Below, in pieces: positions 8,581 to 17,926 of a stretch of 64,000 bases of DNA (within the stretch, counting starts at the first letter, position 1; each line of letters opens with the position of its first letter). Source of the stretch: Sphingomonas sp. (lineage in GTDB: Bacteria > Pseudomonadota > Alphaproteobacteria > Sphingomonadales > Sphingomonadaceae); contig NZ_JAGHZV010000005.1 of the NCBI RefSeq assembly GCF_017745215.1, forward strand, positions 124,001 through 188,000. The letters run 5' to 3'. A program made the position numbers and the translations under genes. The notes beneath the pieces were generated by a model. It had not been told where the DNA came from and searched no databases. It saw only the letters and a program-made list of their open reading frames with translations.

Positions 8581-10188
8581 ATGATGCGCCTGCTATCGCG
8601 AACATCGCCCGCGGCGGAACTTGCGGTTCCGCTCGCGAGGCTTTCCCCCCGCGACTATTTGCGCACCCAGGACCTTGGCTCGCATGTGCTGGTGACGGGC
8701 GCGTCGGGCTCCGGCAAAACCACCGGCGCGGCCGAGCTGCTCGCGGCGACCTGCTTGCGCATCGGCATGGGCATGCTGATCTGCTGCCTGAAGCCCGACG
8801 AAGCCGACCTATGGGTACGTCGTTGCGCGAAGCACGGGCGGCTGGGGTCGCTGATCCGATGGGATGGGCGGAACCACCGCTTCAACTTCATCACGCATAT
8901 CCTCGCGCGGTTCGGCGTGTCCGGCCTCAACAGCGTGGTGGAGTATTTGCTGACCATCGTCGACCTGGCGAAGCGCGCCGCGCCGTCGCCGGGGCGCGAG
9001 AGCGACCAGTTCTGGACCGACTCCATCCGTACCCTGCTGCGCCACGCGGTGCCATTGATCTACGCGGCGACGGGCGGCGTGCGGGTGGTGGACGTCATCA
9101 ATTTCGTGCGCAGCGCGCCGCAGACGCCGGAGCAGTTCACCGATAGCCGATGGCAGGCGAGCTCGTTCTTCTGCCGGATCTGCATGATGGCGTCCGGCAA
9201 GGAAGCAGCCGTCAAGATCGACAACGCGCTCGGCATGCAATGCCTGCTCTATTGGAAGGACACGTTCGCGACGCTCGACCCGAAGACGCGATCCAATATC
9301 GCGATCTCGCTGGTCGCGGCACTCGACCGGCTGTGCCATGGCTGGCTTCGCGACTGTTTCTGCACCGACAGCACCATCACGCCGGAGCTGTGCTTCCACG
9401 GAGCGGTGATCGTGATGGACATGCCGTCCACCACCCTGGGGGAAGACGGGCTGCTGGCGCAGCTCATCTTCAAGCATGCATGGCAACAGGCGATGCTCGC
9501 GCGCACCGCGCTCGAGCCGAGCCAGCGCGAGCGCTATTGCTGCCTGTTCGCCGACGAGGCGCCCGCGTTCGTAACGCCGGGCGATGCGGACTTCCTCGCG
9601 GCGTGCCGCAGCTCGAAGGTCTGCGTCGTCTATCTCGCGCAGTCGCTGCCCTCGTTCTACGCGAAGATCGGCGGATCGCATCCCGAGCATGTGACGCATC
9701 ACCTGCTGACCAATTTCAATACCAAGATCTTCCACGCGAACTCGTGCAAGATCACCAATAGCTGGGCGTCGGAGACGATCGGGCGCAGGCTTCACCGGCG
9801 GGCGAGCTACAGCGAATCCGAAGGCACCAGTCGCAATTACGGCCTCGGCATGAACGAGGGCGAGAACTGGGGCGGCTCTACCCAGTCGGGCGGCAGCTCG
9901 TCGACGGGGCCGAACGGCGCGCATTCGTCGGGCAGCAATTGGGGGAGCGGCGCGTCCTGGGGCGGCAGCGACGGGCGGAGCCGGAACCTTGGCAGCTCGA
10001 CCAATTACGGCACGAATAGCGGCTGGTCAGAGCAGGCCGACTGGATCATCGAGCCCGGCGCGTTCGCCTGGGGGCTGCGCACCGGCGGCCCGGCGAACGG
10101 CGGGATCATCACCGCCGTCTGGTATCAGACCGGGCGCATCTTCGGCCTGACGGGCGGCAACCATGTCATCGTGAGGTTCCGGCAATGA
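8581..10188 (+). CDS. VirD4/TraG-like type IV coupling ATPase
   Basis: 535-residue P-loop ATPase. Walker A GASGSGKTT lies at about residues 40-48 and a Walker B-like LFADEAP at about 323. This fits the TraG/TraD/VirD4 family, hexameric motors that hand relaxase-bound DNA to a type IV channel. N-terminal membrane helices typical of VirD4 are missing, so it may act with the membrane protein encoded next. Residues about 408-482 form an unusual low-complexity Gly/Ser/Asn/Trp stretch (NWGGSTQSGGSS, NWGSGASWGG) before a conserved-looking C-terminus. A strong GGAGG sits just before the double ATG, so the second ATG at 8584 may be the true start. No VirB4, VirB6 or VirB8-10 genes are in the window. 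Confidence 0.85.
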   Translation: MMRLLSRTSPAAELAVPLARLSPRDYLRTQDLGSHVLVTGASGSGKTTGAAELLAATCLRIGMGMLICCLKPDEADLWVRRCAKHGRLGSLIRWDGRNHRFNFITHILARFGVSGLNSVVEYLLTIVDLAKRAAPSPGRESDQFWTDSIRTLLRHAVPLIYAATGGVRVVDVINFVRSAPQTPEQFTDSRWQASSFFCRICMMASGKEAAVKIDNALGMQCLLYWKDTFATLDPKTRSNIAISLVAALDRLCHGWLRDCFCTDSTITPELCFHGAVIVMDMPSTTLGEDGLLAQLIFKHAWQQAMLARTALEPSQRERYCCLFADEAPAFVTPGDADFLAACRSSKVCVVYLAQSLPSFYAKIGGSHPEHVTHHLLTNFNTKIFHANSCKITNSWASETIGRRLHRRASYSESEGTSRNYGLGMNEGENWGGSTQSGGSSSTGPNGAHSSGSNWGSGASWGGSDGRSRNLGSSTNYGTNSGWSEQADWIIEPGAFAWGLRTGGPANGGIITAVWYQTGRIFGLTGGNHVIVRFRQ

Positions 10189-10730
10189 GAGAGCCCGATA
10201 TTCGCACGCGCGTGCTGGGCAGCGCCCCGGTGTTCCTGGGCTCCTGGGCGATGGCGATCGTCGCCTTCATCCTCTGGATGCAGCGGGGCGACGCGTGGCC
10301 GCTGCTGATCGGGTTCGGCCTGCTCGTCGCGGCGGCGACCAAGGCCGACCGGCAGATGCAGGCCTATTGGCGCTGGCAGGTCGAGTGGAACCAAATGGCG
10401 GGCACGCCGCCCCGGCGGAAGCGCCCGCTGATGTGGGCGGGGAGCATCGTGCTTGGCCTGCTCCTGTTCAGCCTGCTGGGCCATGCCGCCCAGCATGGCG
10501 GCGGCCAGGCAGTCGTCGGCGTGCTGATGCTGCTGGCCGCCCCGCTGCTTCTCTTCGCCGGGCTGGCCAAGCTCTGGGCCTGGGCCCGGCGCAGGCGTCG
10601 CGGTGGCAGCGCTCGGGACGGCGTGGTTGCGGTCTGCATCCGGCGGCCGCTGATTCCCGTCCCGACGCTGCGCGACGCCTATCGCGGCTTGCCCGACCAT
10701 TGCCGCCAAGTGCTGGGACCGGTCGAATGA
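10185..10730 (+). CDS. Integral membrane protein of the mobilization operon
   Basis: 181 residues, start overlapping the ATPase stop as ATGA. It has about four hydrophobic segments: two between residues 11 and 50 (VFLGSWAMAIVAFILW and WPLLIGFGLLVAAATK) and two between about 80 and 128. Then comes a basic run WARRRRRGG and a cytoplasmic tail. The size, the early paired membrane segments and the position recall VirB3/TraL-like or coupling-protein partner membrane proteins of conjugation systems, but I cannot assign it to a family. It may anchor the soluble coupling ATPase. Confidence 0.7.
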   Translation: MREPDIRTRVLGSAPVFLGSWAMAIVAFILWMQRGDAWPLLIGFGLLVAAATKADRQMQAYWRWQVEWNQMAGTPPRRKRPLMWAGSIVLGLLLFSLLGHAAQHGGGQAVVGVLMLLAAPLLLFAGLAKLWAWARRRRRGGSARDGVVAVCIRRPLIPVPTLRDAYRGLPDHCRQVLGPVE

Positions 10731-10873
10731 ACGGCCAGCAAGTCCTCGCGCAAGAGTTGCAAGTTTTGCCGGATTTGCGGGCAAGGCGCGACCGCCAAAG
10801 CCCCTCAGCCACATCGCTGACATTACGCGGTTTTAATGCGGAAGTTAGCAATTCCTTAACCATATTCTCCCTA

Positions 10874-10979
10874 CCATGGACGTTAAAAGCCTCCGGCAGG
10901 GGTGCACGTTGTACGCAACCTAAGCGGGCAACGTATCTGTGCACTCTTAGACTTTTCCGGAAGGCTTTAACCACCATGG
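10874..10979 (+). other. Candidate oriT: imperfect inverted repeat upstream of the relaxase
   Basis: Within the 279-base gap before the relaxase there are two arms of about 23 bases, 10874-10896 and 10957-10979. Each contains CCATGG, then GTTAAA, then AGCCT and CCGG in mirror orientation with a few mismatches. Between the arms are smaller symmetric pieces: two GTGCAC palindromes, and GTTG-TACG-CAAC. Nested inverted repeats directly upstream of a relaxase gene are typical of transfer origins. The nic site is not identified. Confidence 0.45.
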
Positions 10980-11015
10980 GAAGGAAGATGGCCCCTTAGT
11001 CGGCTGGGGGTGCTT

Positions 11016-12056
11016 ATGGCGCTTTTCAGCATGCGGATGCAGGTCCTGTCGCGGAGCAAGTCCCGGTCGTCGGTCGCCGCTGCGGCCTATCGGTCGGGCG
11101 AGAAGCTCCGCGACGATCGGCAGGGCATCACCCACGATTACCGCAACCGCGGCGGGGTCGAGCATACCGAAATCCTGCTCCCGGCCGGAGCACCGGCCTG
11201 GGTGCAGGGCATCGACCGCGAGCGGCTGTGGAACGCGGTCGAGGCGGGCGAGAAACGCAAGGACAGCCAGACCGCGCGCGAGCTGCGCATCATGATTCCC
11301 CGCGAGCTGCCGCCCGAGGAGCGCATCAATGTGGTGCGCGATTTCGTGCTCAAGAGCTTCGTGGCGAAGGGCATGGTCGCCGATATCTGCTGGCACAACA
11401 AGATTTCGGACACGGACGGGCGGGAGCAGCCCCACGCCCATGTCATGCTCACGATGCGTCCGCTGGTCGCGGACGGCTTCGGGCAGAAGGTCCGGCATGA
11501 TTGGGTGCCGGACCCGTCCGGCCGCCTTCATCCGGACGGGCGGCCGGTCATGGTCGTCTCCAATGCCCAGAGCTGGAACTGTCCCGACTATTACGAGCGC
11601 TGCCGCGAGGCATGGGAGAACACCGCCAACGCCGCGCTGGCGCGCGCCGGTTCCGACCAGCGCATCGACCGGCGGAGCTACCTGGAGCGCGGCTTGTCGC
11701 GGCTGCCGGAACCGGCGCTGCGGCTCGCGTTCCACCTCAAGGAACTCTATGGGGTCATGAAGGAGCGGTTCGGCCAGTTCCAGCGGGCGCGGCATTACCG
11801 CGCCGTCGAGAGCCGCGCGAAGGCGGCGTTCGCCAAGCTCGATGCGTCGCCGATGACGCCTGACGCTGCACGTCAGGCGAAGGACACCGCCGAGCGGTTC
11901 TTCGCGTGGATCGAGCGACAGCAGGAGCGGCTCGGTCCCGCGGGAATGGAGCACGCCCGTGCAGGGCCCAACCAGACGCACGGCGGCGCAATGCCCAACG
12001 CGGGCCCCGACCGCGACGCGTCCCGTTCACCCCCGACATCCGACCTAGAGCGATGA
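11016..12056 (+). CDS. MobA/MobL-family relaxase (short form)
   Basis: About 346 residues. The N-terminus (VLSRSKSRSSVAAAAYRSGE) and the metal-binding HxH in QPHAHVMLTMR at about residue 140 are hallmarks of MobA/MobL (MOB-Q type) relaxases, which nick oriT and bind the cut strand through a Tyr near the N-terminus (AAAYRSGE). The C-terminal part is helical and charged and has no primase or helicase domain. ATG 11016, five bases after GGGGG, is preferred over an in-frame GTG at 11010. The oriT-like repeat lies just upstream and the coupling ATPase is two genes away. Confidence 0.9.
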   Translation: MALFSMRMQVLSRSKSRSSVAAAAYRSGEKLRDDRQGITHDYRNRGGVEHTEILLPAGAPAWVQGIDRERLWNAVEAGEKRKDSQTARELRIMIPRELPPEERINVVRDFVLKSFVAKGMVADICWHNKISDTDGREQPHAHVMLTMRPLVADGFGQKVRHDWVPDPSGRLHPDGRPVMVVSNAQSWNCPDYYERCREAWENTANAALARAGSDQRIDRRSYLERGLSRLPEPALRLAFHLKELYGVMKERFGQFQRARHYRAVESRAKAAFAKLDASPMTPDAARQAKDTAERFFAWIERQQERLGPAGMEHARAGPNQTHGGAMPNAGPDRDASRSPPTSDLER

Positions 12057-12682
12057 GCATGGACCATCAGGACCCCAACCACTGGCGCAACCTGTTCGAC
12101 CGTGGGCGGCGCGAGCCGCTGCCGGGGAACGACGGGCGCGCACCCTTCGGGCAGCCCGACGCCGCGCCTCCGCACTCGCACCGGCCCGCGCCGCCGGGCG
12201 GCTACGATGACGGCCACGACCCGGCACGCCCCCAGCCGAACGGCGGCGAACCGACCCGAGGGCCGCTCTCACCCGAGGAAATCACCGACGAAGCCGCCCT
12301 GGCGCTCGCCCTCGACCCGCAGGAATACCGGCCCTGGGTGCTCCAGCGCGGACGCTCGCGCCCGGCGATGATGCTCCACCTGCGCCGCTTCGAGCCAAAA
12401 TCCGGCCTCTGGACCGGCTGGGTCCTTTCCTACCCCCAGCTCCTCGCCGCCGAGTACACCGGCGACAGACTCCTCTCCCTCGACTTCGGCACGCGGCAGT
12501 TCATCATTGAGGGCGCGGGGCTGGATGAGCTGGCACAGCGCTTACAATCCGGCTCGGTGCTCATAGTGCAGGAATACGCCGCAGCGGTGTGGCAAGCGCG
12601 CCCTGGCAAGCCGCTCGTGACCTCCATCCGGTGCCTCGGTGGCAGCGGCGACGCCCGTAATGTTGCATTTGAAAAGGCTTGA
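12053..12682 (+). CDS. Hypothetical protein downstream of the relaxase
   Basis: 209 residues. ATG overlaps the relaxase stop as ATGA, so it is translationally coupled. Residues 1-75 are a disordered proline/glycine-rich linker. About 80-205 form a compact alpha/beta domain (ALDPQEYRPWVLQRGR, LSLDFGTRQFIIEGAGLDEL). No catalytic motif is recognised. Coupling suggests an accessory relaxosome role or a domain once fused to the relaxase, but this is inferred from position only. Confidence 0.7.
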   Translation: MSMDHQDPNHWRNLFDRGRREPLPGNDGRAPFGQPDAAPPHSHRPAPPGGYDDGHDPARPQPNGGEPTRGPLSPEEITDEAALALALDPQEYRPWVLQRGRSRPAMMLHLRRFEPKSGLWTGWVLSYPQLLAAEYTGDRLLSLDFGTRQFIIEGAGLDELAQRLQSGSVLIVQEYAAAVWQARPGKPLVTSIRCLGGSGDARNVAFEKA

Positions 12683-12713
12683 ATACCTGCCGCTTTTTCT
12701 GTCCAAGTCGCAG

Positions 12714-13070
12714 TTAATAATGGAGTGCGGCACCGGCGTAGGGATCACGGACCTGTGGTGGCGGTGGCGGAAGTTGTGGCGGCGGGAAAATTGCCTGTAT
12801 TGGCATAGGCGATGCTTGGGCCGCGATCAGTTCAGGGCCGCCGTCGCTAAACTCAGTCAGGCTACGCAATCCTGCGGCAATGGAGGTTGACCCAAACACC
12901 AAAAAACATCCGGCGATCACCGTGATGCCCCGTCGCGCATCCATCCTTCCGTTGAGCATTCCCAACCCAACTGCCGCAACACATACTACCGCGAGCGTGG
13001 TGGCGATGGTGCCGAGCATCGTGCTTTGCAGCCAGTGCGCTGCGGCAGGGATCGCGTGTTCGGCCATCAT
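12714..13070 (-). CDS. VirB2/TrbC-like pilin candidate (orphan)
   Basis: 118 residues. It has two long hydrophobic helices (MLGTIATTLAVVCVAAVGLGML and the one following GRMDARRGITVIAGCFLVFG) separated by a short basic loop, which is the VirB2/TrbC major-pilin layout. A proline-rich tail (FPPPQLPPPPPQ) follows. There is no obvious cleavable signal, though the start MMAEHAIPAAAHW is short. It is encoded opposite to the relaxase operon. In complete systems this gene heads the virB/trb operon, and here no other channel component is present in the window. Confidence 0.65.
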   Translation of the reverse strand: MMAEHAIPAAAHWLQSTMLGTIATTLAVVCVAAVGLGMLNGRMDARRGITVIAGCFLVFGSTSIAAGLRSLTEFSDGGPELIAAQASPMPIQAIFPPPQLPPPPPQVRDPYAGAALHY

Positions 13071-13487
13071 GCCTTGGACGTACAGCTCGACCGCAACGAG
13101 GGGAAGGCTAAGGGCTGATGAACTCGTAGACCTCAGTCGCTAGACGGCGTTCGGATCGTTCAAGTGAGAGAATAGGATCGCGTATTGCTCTTGGCGCGTC
13201 GCGTGATTGTGGCATTCTTAGAAAATACTGGTTCGGCGAATAGCTGAACCGTTCCCTCCGAAACGGAATAGAATCCCCTTGCCCGGGCGCGGGGGCGGCG
13301 CATCATCCTCCATAACGGCGCGAATCGAGCGCTGTCGGTACTCGGCCTGGCGTAGCATCCGATGCATGGCGAACGACCGGCCCAGGCGGGCCCCGCGGTT
13401 GCCGCTTGCAATGTTGGATTTCGTGTTGTTCTCGGTTTGTACCGGGCGGCGGCGGGCCGCTTCGGGCTTCTGGCGGGGGAATCATTG
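13071..13487. other. Intergenic region, no gene seen
   Basis: About 415 bases between the pilin candidate and the small RHS-like gene. Open frames exist on both strands but have arginine-rich random composition and no ribosome sites. It probably holds divergent promoters. No repeat or terminator was recognised. Confidence 0.4.
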
Positions 13488-13721
13488 ATGCGAGGTTTGA
13501 TTGCGCCGGTCGCGGCGCTGGCGGCGATCGTAGTGGCCGCGGCGGCCGCGCTCTCGGCGGCGCCGATGGGCAACGAGACGATCAACTACAGCTATGACGC
13601 GCGCGGACGGCTCACCAACGTGAGCCACAGCGGCAGCGTGAACAACAATCTCCAGGCCAATTACACCTACGACAAGGCGGACAACCGCGTGACGGTGAAC
13701 GTCACCGGCTCGCCGAACTGA
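13488..13721 (+). CDS. Short secreted protein with YD repeats (mini-RHS)
   Basis: 77 residues. ATG 13488 follows GGGGGA and starts a clear signal peptide (MRGLIAPVAALAAIVVAAAA, probable cleavage after LSAAP). Then come only two YD-type repeats, NYSYDARGRLTNV and NYTYDKADNRVTV, and a stop. The full RHS gene starts 40 bases downstream. It may be a stand-alone small YD protein or the ends of a larger RHS gene joined by deletion. Confidence 0.65.
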   Translation: MRGLIAPVAALAAIVVAAAAALSAAPMGNETINYSYDARGRLTNVSHSGSVNNNLQANYTYDKADNRVTVNVTGSPN

Positions 13722-13760
13722 CCGGCGCTTAGACCAGCAAATTCGGGCGGGGAAAATCCG

Positions 13761-16700
13761 ATGATGAAGAAGCACTCCGGCCGCGCGCGCGGCCGGATCG
13801 GGCGGCGCATTGCGCTCTCGATCACGACGATCCTGGCGAGCGGCCTCGTGGCGCCGGCCATGGCGCAGACCTATCGCAATCTCGATGCGAACGGCGTCGA
13901 TCTGACGCTGGGCGATTTCGTGATGGCATTCCCCGAAGGGGCGATCGGCTCGGGACCGGGCGAGCTTGCGCTGGTGCGCCGGGATACGAGCAACAACCCC
14001 ACTCAGTGGGACAAAATTCTATTCACGCGCACCGGCAGCGGAACGAGCACCGTCGTCACCATCCGGCGCGAGGGCGGCTATGTCGACAAGTTCACCAACG
14101 TCGGCCTCGTCAACGCGAAGGGCAATGGTGCCACGCTGACGATGACCGACAACGCCCATTACACCTACCAGACGGCCGACGGCACGACGATCACCTTCCT
14201 CGACCCCACCGGGGGCGATGGCGATCCGGCCGTCACCTTCTGCGGGGCCGCGCTCGCGACCAACTGCACGCTGCTTCCGGACACGATCACCAGCCCCAAT
14301 GGGCGCAGCATCACGCTTTCGTGGGATATCTACCCGCTTGTCGGCGGGGCCTTCGACTGGCGGCTTGCTTCGGTGGCGAACAGCTACGGCTATTCGGTGA
14401 CCTTCACCTACGCCGATAACAGCTACACCGGCTCTACGCCCGCAGCCGACTGGTTCAAGCGCACCCAGGCCGATTTCCGCAACACGGCGATCGGCAGCAC
14501 CATCCAGGGAAGCGTGACCTACGCCTATCCTTCCTCCGGCACGGTCGATGTGACCGACATGGCGGGCGCCACCTGGCGCGTGACCGCGACCAGCATCCGC
14601 CGTCCGGGCGAAGGCAGTGCGAGCTTTACGGTCGGCGGCACCACCAATGCCGTGACCTCGGTGACGCGCGACGGCATCACCACGAGCTATTCACGCTCGG
14701 TGAGCGGCACCACCGCGACGATGACGGTGACCGACGCGCAGAGCCACTCGACGGTGATCGTCTCCAACCTCACCACGGGCAGGCCCACGTCGGTGACTGA
14801 CGCGACCAGCAAGACCACCGGCTACAGCTACGACAGCTACGGCCGCCTGACCCGCGTCACTGCGCCCGAGGGCAATTACATCAACTATACCTATGACGGG
14901 CGCGGCAACATCACGGAGACGCGGCGCGTCGCCAAATCGGGCTCGGGGCTGTCGGACATCGTCGAAACGGCGAGCTATCCCTCGACCTGCTCGAATCCGG
15001 TGACGTGCAACGAACCGACGAGCACCACGGATGCGCGCAGCAAGACCACCGACTACACCTACGATAGCACCCATGGTGGCGTGACGGCGGTGACCGGTCC
15101 GGCCCCCAGTGGGTCGGGTACACGCCCGGAGACGCGCTACAGCTATACGCTCACCAACGGTGAATATCTCGTCACTGGCGTCTCGGCCTGCCGCACCAGT
15201 GCCGCGCCGGGGTGCGTGGGCACGTCGGACGAAACCAAGACCACGGTTGCTTATGACACGAACGGCAACGTCACCAGCCTGACGCAGGCGGCGGGCGATA
15301 ACAGCCTGAGCGCCGTCACTGCAGCGACCTATACGCCGCTCGGCGATGTGCTCACCGTAGATGGGCCGCTTTCCGGTAACGGCGACACCACGACCTTCCG
15401 TTATGATGCCGCACGGCGACAGACGGGCGCGATCTCGGCCGATCCCGATGGCGGCGGCTCGCTCAAGCGCCGTGCGCAGAAAACGACCTATGATAGCGTC
15501 GGTCGCGCCACGGACGTCGAGATCGGTACGGTCAACGGCACAAGCGACAGCGACTGGTCGGCGTTCGTCTCCGCGCAAAAAGTCACCACAAGCTGGTCGG
15601 GCGGCTACAAGACCAAGGATGTGCTGACGGCATCGTCGACCACCTACCAAGTGATGCAGTACAGCTACGACAGCGTCGGGCGGCTTCAATGCACAGCCCA
15701 GCGGATGAACAGCAGCGCCTGGGGCTCGCTGCCGTCCGACGCCTGCACCTTGCAGACCACGGGCAGCTTCGGCGACGACCGGATCACCAAGCGGACCTTC
15801 GACAATGCGGGCCGACTGACAAAGGTGCAGACCGGCTATGGCGTGACCGGCGTGCAGGCCGATGAGGTGACCACCGCCTATACCGACAACGGCCGGGTCG
15901 CCAGCGTCACCGATGCCGAGGGCAACAAGACCAGCTACAGCTATGACGGGTTCGACCGGCTGTCGAAGACGTCGTACCCCAACACCACCAAGGGCGCAGG
16001 CACCAGTTCGAGCACCGACTATGAGGAGCTGGTGTACGATGCGGGGAGCAACGTCACCAGCCGCCGCCTGCGGGGCTATGCAGGCGATTCGACGAAGCAC
16101 ATCGACTTTACCTATGATGCGCTGAACCGGGTGACGGCGAAGGATCTTCCGGGATCGGAGCCCGATGTGGCCTACACCTATGATCTGCTGAGCGAGCTGA
16201 CCGGCGCGAGCCAGACGGGCAATGCGCTGACCTTCGGCTATGACGCGCTCGGCCGCAACACCAGCCAGGGCGGGCCGCAGGGCACGGTGAGCTATCAATA
16301 TGACGCCGCCGGACGTCGCACGCGGCTGACCTGGCCGGACAGCTTCTACGTCACCTACGACTATCAAGTGACGGGCGAAGTCACGACGATCAAGGAGAGC
16401 GGCAGCACAACGCTGGCGACCTATGCCTATGACGACCTTGGTCGGCGCACGAGCCTGACGCGGGGCAACGGCAATGTGACGGGCTACGGGTTCGATAATG
16501 TCTCGCGGCTGGCCTCGCTCGGGCTGAACCTCGACGGCGGCACGACGACCAACGACGTGACGACGAGCTTCAGCTATTCACCATCGAGCCAGATCGCAGC
16601 GCAGACGCGCACCAACGACCTCTATGCCTGGGGCGGGCATTACAACGTCAACCGCGGCTATACGTCGAACGGGCTCAACCAGCTGACGGCCGCGGGCGGC

Positions 16701-17924
16701 ACGAGCCTGGGCTATGATGCCCGGGGCAACCTGACTTCGTCGGGATCGGACAGCTTCAGCTATTCGTCGGAGAATTTGCTCACCGGCGCGACGGTGAATA
16801 GCGTGAGCACGACGCTGAGCTACGACCCGATGTTACGGCTGTACCAGACGGCCGCAGGGGCCACTGCGAGGTTGCAGTACGATGGCGTCAATCTGATCGC
16901 GGAGTACAACAGCTCCAACGTACTGCAGAAGCGCTATGTGCATGGCTCAGGCACGGACGAACCGCTTGTCGAATATGACGGCAGTGGCAATCGAACCTAT
17001 CTGCTGGCCGACGAGCGGGGCTCAATCGTCGCGCGGAGCGACAATTCCGGAGCCAAGACCGCGATCAACAGCTATGACGAATATGGTATCCCCGCGAACG
17101 GCAATGCCGGTAGGTTCCAGTATACCGGGCAAACATGGTTGAGCGATCTCGGCATGTACTACTATAAAGCTCGCATTTATTCACCAGGGCTGGGTAGGTT
17201 TATACAGGCAGATCCAATTGGATACTCAGCGGGCATGAACATATATAACTATTTATCGGCCGACCCGGTTAACGGCGATGATCCAAGCGGTATGATTAAG
17301 TGCACTGGATCGTTAGTTGAGCATACCAGTTGTGGTACTATTGATCCGCTGGCTTGCATCGGGAACTGTTCTGCTTTTGATCACCCAAGTGATGCGGCAA
17401 ATAACGAGGGCGGGTCTGGTTCTTACACTGGAGATACAACGGACGGCGTGGATACTCTTGAAGGGGGTTTACCCGACGACGTCATGCGAGGGAGCCTAGA
17501 TGGGAGCGCGCCAATAGTGGTGACTGGAGTGCGCTACAGTCAGAATTATATGCCTATCTCGACGAGTTTGCAGCAAATAATTACCAATCCGACGTTGGAT
17601 TCCGAGGGGTATATGTTCGAAGCTGAGGTTGATGTCAGCCCGGGATTCCTCTCTCCTGAAAAAAAGGTGAGAATACTGGGGGGCGCGACATATTTTAAAA
17701 TTAAGACCTTCAGTCCAAATTTTGTGCAAACGGGAGGCCAAAATAACCCTGGGCTGGCGATTCCAATTGGGGAGGTTTTGGTAAATGGCAGGGTATTTAT
17801 CGTAAGAACTGGATTGGTGACGACGACATATTTTGCCATGAACCCTGACGTTCATTGGGTAACGGTTAGGCCAACTATAAACACTCCGCCAGGCACGGAC
17901 GTAAGAATATACTCAAAGAGGTGA
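13761..17924 (+). CDS. Secreted RHS/YD-repeat protein with variable C-terminal tip
   Basis: 1,387 residues. A signal peptide spans roughly residues 1-35 (cleavage near APAMAQ), so the protein is exported. Residues 40-340 are a beta-rich N-terminal region. About 340-1130 are YD repeats (YSYDSYGRLTRV, YTYDGRGNITE and many more). The RHS core ends at about residue 1175 with RFIQADPIGY...NGDDPSGM. The final 210 residues are unrelated and encoded by clearly more AT-rich DNA, a sign of tip exchange. The tip contains a Cys-containing segment (CTGSLVEHTSCGTIDPLACIG) and a beta-rich end. The toxin class is not recognised. The lipoprotein gene that follows overlaps or abuts the stop and may be its immunity partner. 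Confidence 0.9.
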   Translation: MMKKHSGRARGRIGRRIALSITTILASGLVAPAMAQTYRNLDANGVDLTLGDFVMAFPEGAIGSGPGELALVRRDTSNNPTQWDKILFTRTGSGTSTVVTIRREGGYVDKFTNVGLVNAKGNGATLTMTDNAHYTYQTADGTTITFLDPTGGDGDPAVTFCGAALATNCTLLPDTITSPNGRSITLSWDIYPLVGGAFDWRLASVANSYGYSVTFTYADNSYTGSTPAADWFKRTQADFRNTAIGSTIQGSVTYAYPSSGTVDVTDMAGATWRVTATSIRRPGEGSASFTVGGTTNAVTSVTRDGITTSYSRSVSGTTATMTVTDAQSHSTVIVSNLTTGRPTSVTDATSKTTGYSYDSYGRLTRVTAPEGNYINYTYDGRGNITETRRVAKSGSGLSDIVETASYPSTCSNPVTCNEPTSTTDARSKTTDYTYDSTHGGVTAVTGPAPSGSGTRPETRYSYTLTNGEYLVTGVSACRTSAAPGCVGTSDETKTTVAYDTNGNVTSLTQAAGDNSLSAVTAATYTPLGDVLTVDGPLSGNGDTTTFRYDAARRQTGAISADPDGGGSLKRRAQKTTYDSVGRATDVEIGTVNGTSDSDWSAFVSAQKVTTSWSGGYKTKDVLTASSTTYQVMQYSYDSVGRLQCTAQRMNSSAWGSLPSDACTLQTTGSFGDDRITKRTFDNAGRLTKVQTGYGVTGVQADEVTTAYTDNGRVASVTDAEGNKTSYSYDGFDRLSKTSYPNTTKGAGTSSSTDYEELVYDAGSNVTSRRLRGYAGDSTKHIDFTYDALNRVTAKDLPGSEPDVAYTYDLLSELTGASQTGNALTFGYDALGRNTSQGGPQGTVSYQYDAAGRRTRLTWPDSFYVTYDYQVTGEVTTIKESGSTTLATYAYDDLGRRTSLTRGNGNVTGYGFDNVSRLASLGLNLDGGTTTNDVTTSFSYSPSSQIAAQTRTNDLYAWGGHYNVNRGYTSNGLNQLTAAGGTSLGYDARGNLTSSGSDSFSYSSENLLTGATVNSVSTTLSYDPMLRLYQTAAGATARLQYDGVNLIAEYNSSNVLQKRYVHGSGTDEPLVEYDGSGNRTYLLADERGSIVARSDNSGAKTAINSYDEYGIPANGNAGRFQYTGQTWLSDLGMYYYKARIYSPGLGRFIQADPIGYSAGMNIYNYLSADPVNGDDPSGMIKCTGSLVEHTSCGTIDPLACIGNCSAFDHPSDAANNEGGSGSYTGDTTDGVDTLEGGLPDDVMRGSLDGSAPIVVTGVRYSQNYMPISTSLQQIITNPTLDSEGYMFEAEVDVSPGFLSPEKKVRILGGATYFKIKTFSPNFVQTGGQNNPGLAIPIGEVLVNGRVFIVRTGLVTTTYFAMNPDVHWVTVRPTINTPPGTDVRIYSKR

Positions 17925-17926
17925 CT

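Noticed and set aside
13761..17200. Regularly spaced repeats that could suggest a CRISPR array
   Set aside because: They are degenerate coding repeats (YD motif) with amino-acid-level periodicity and no constant repeat-spacer pattern.
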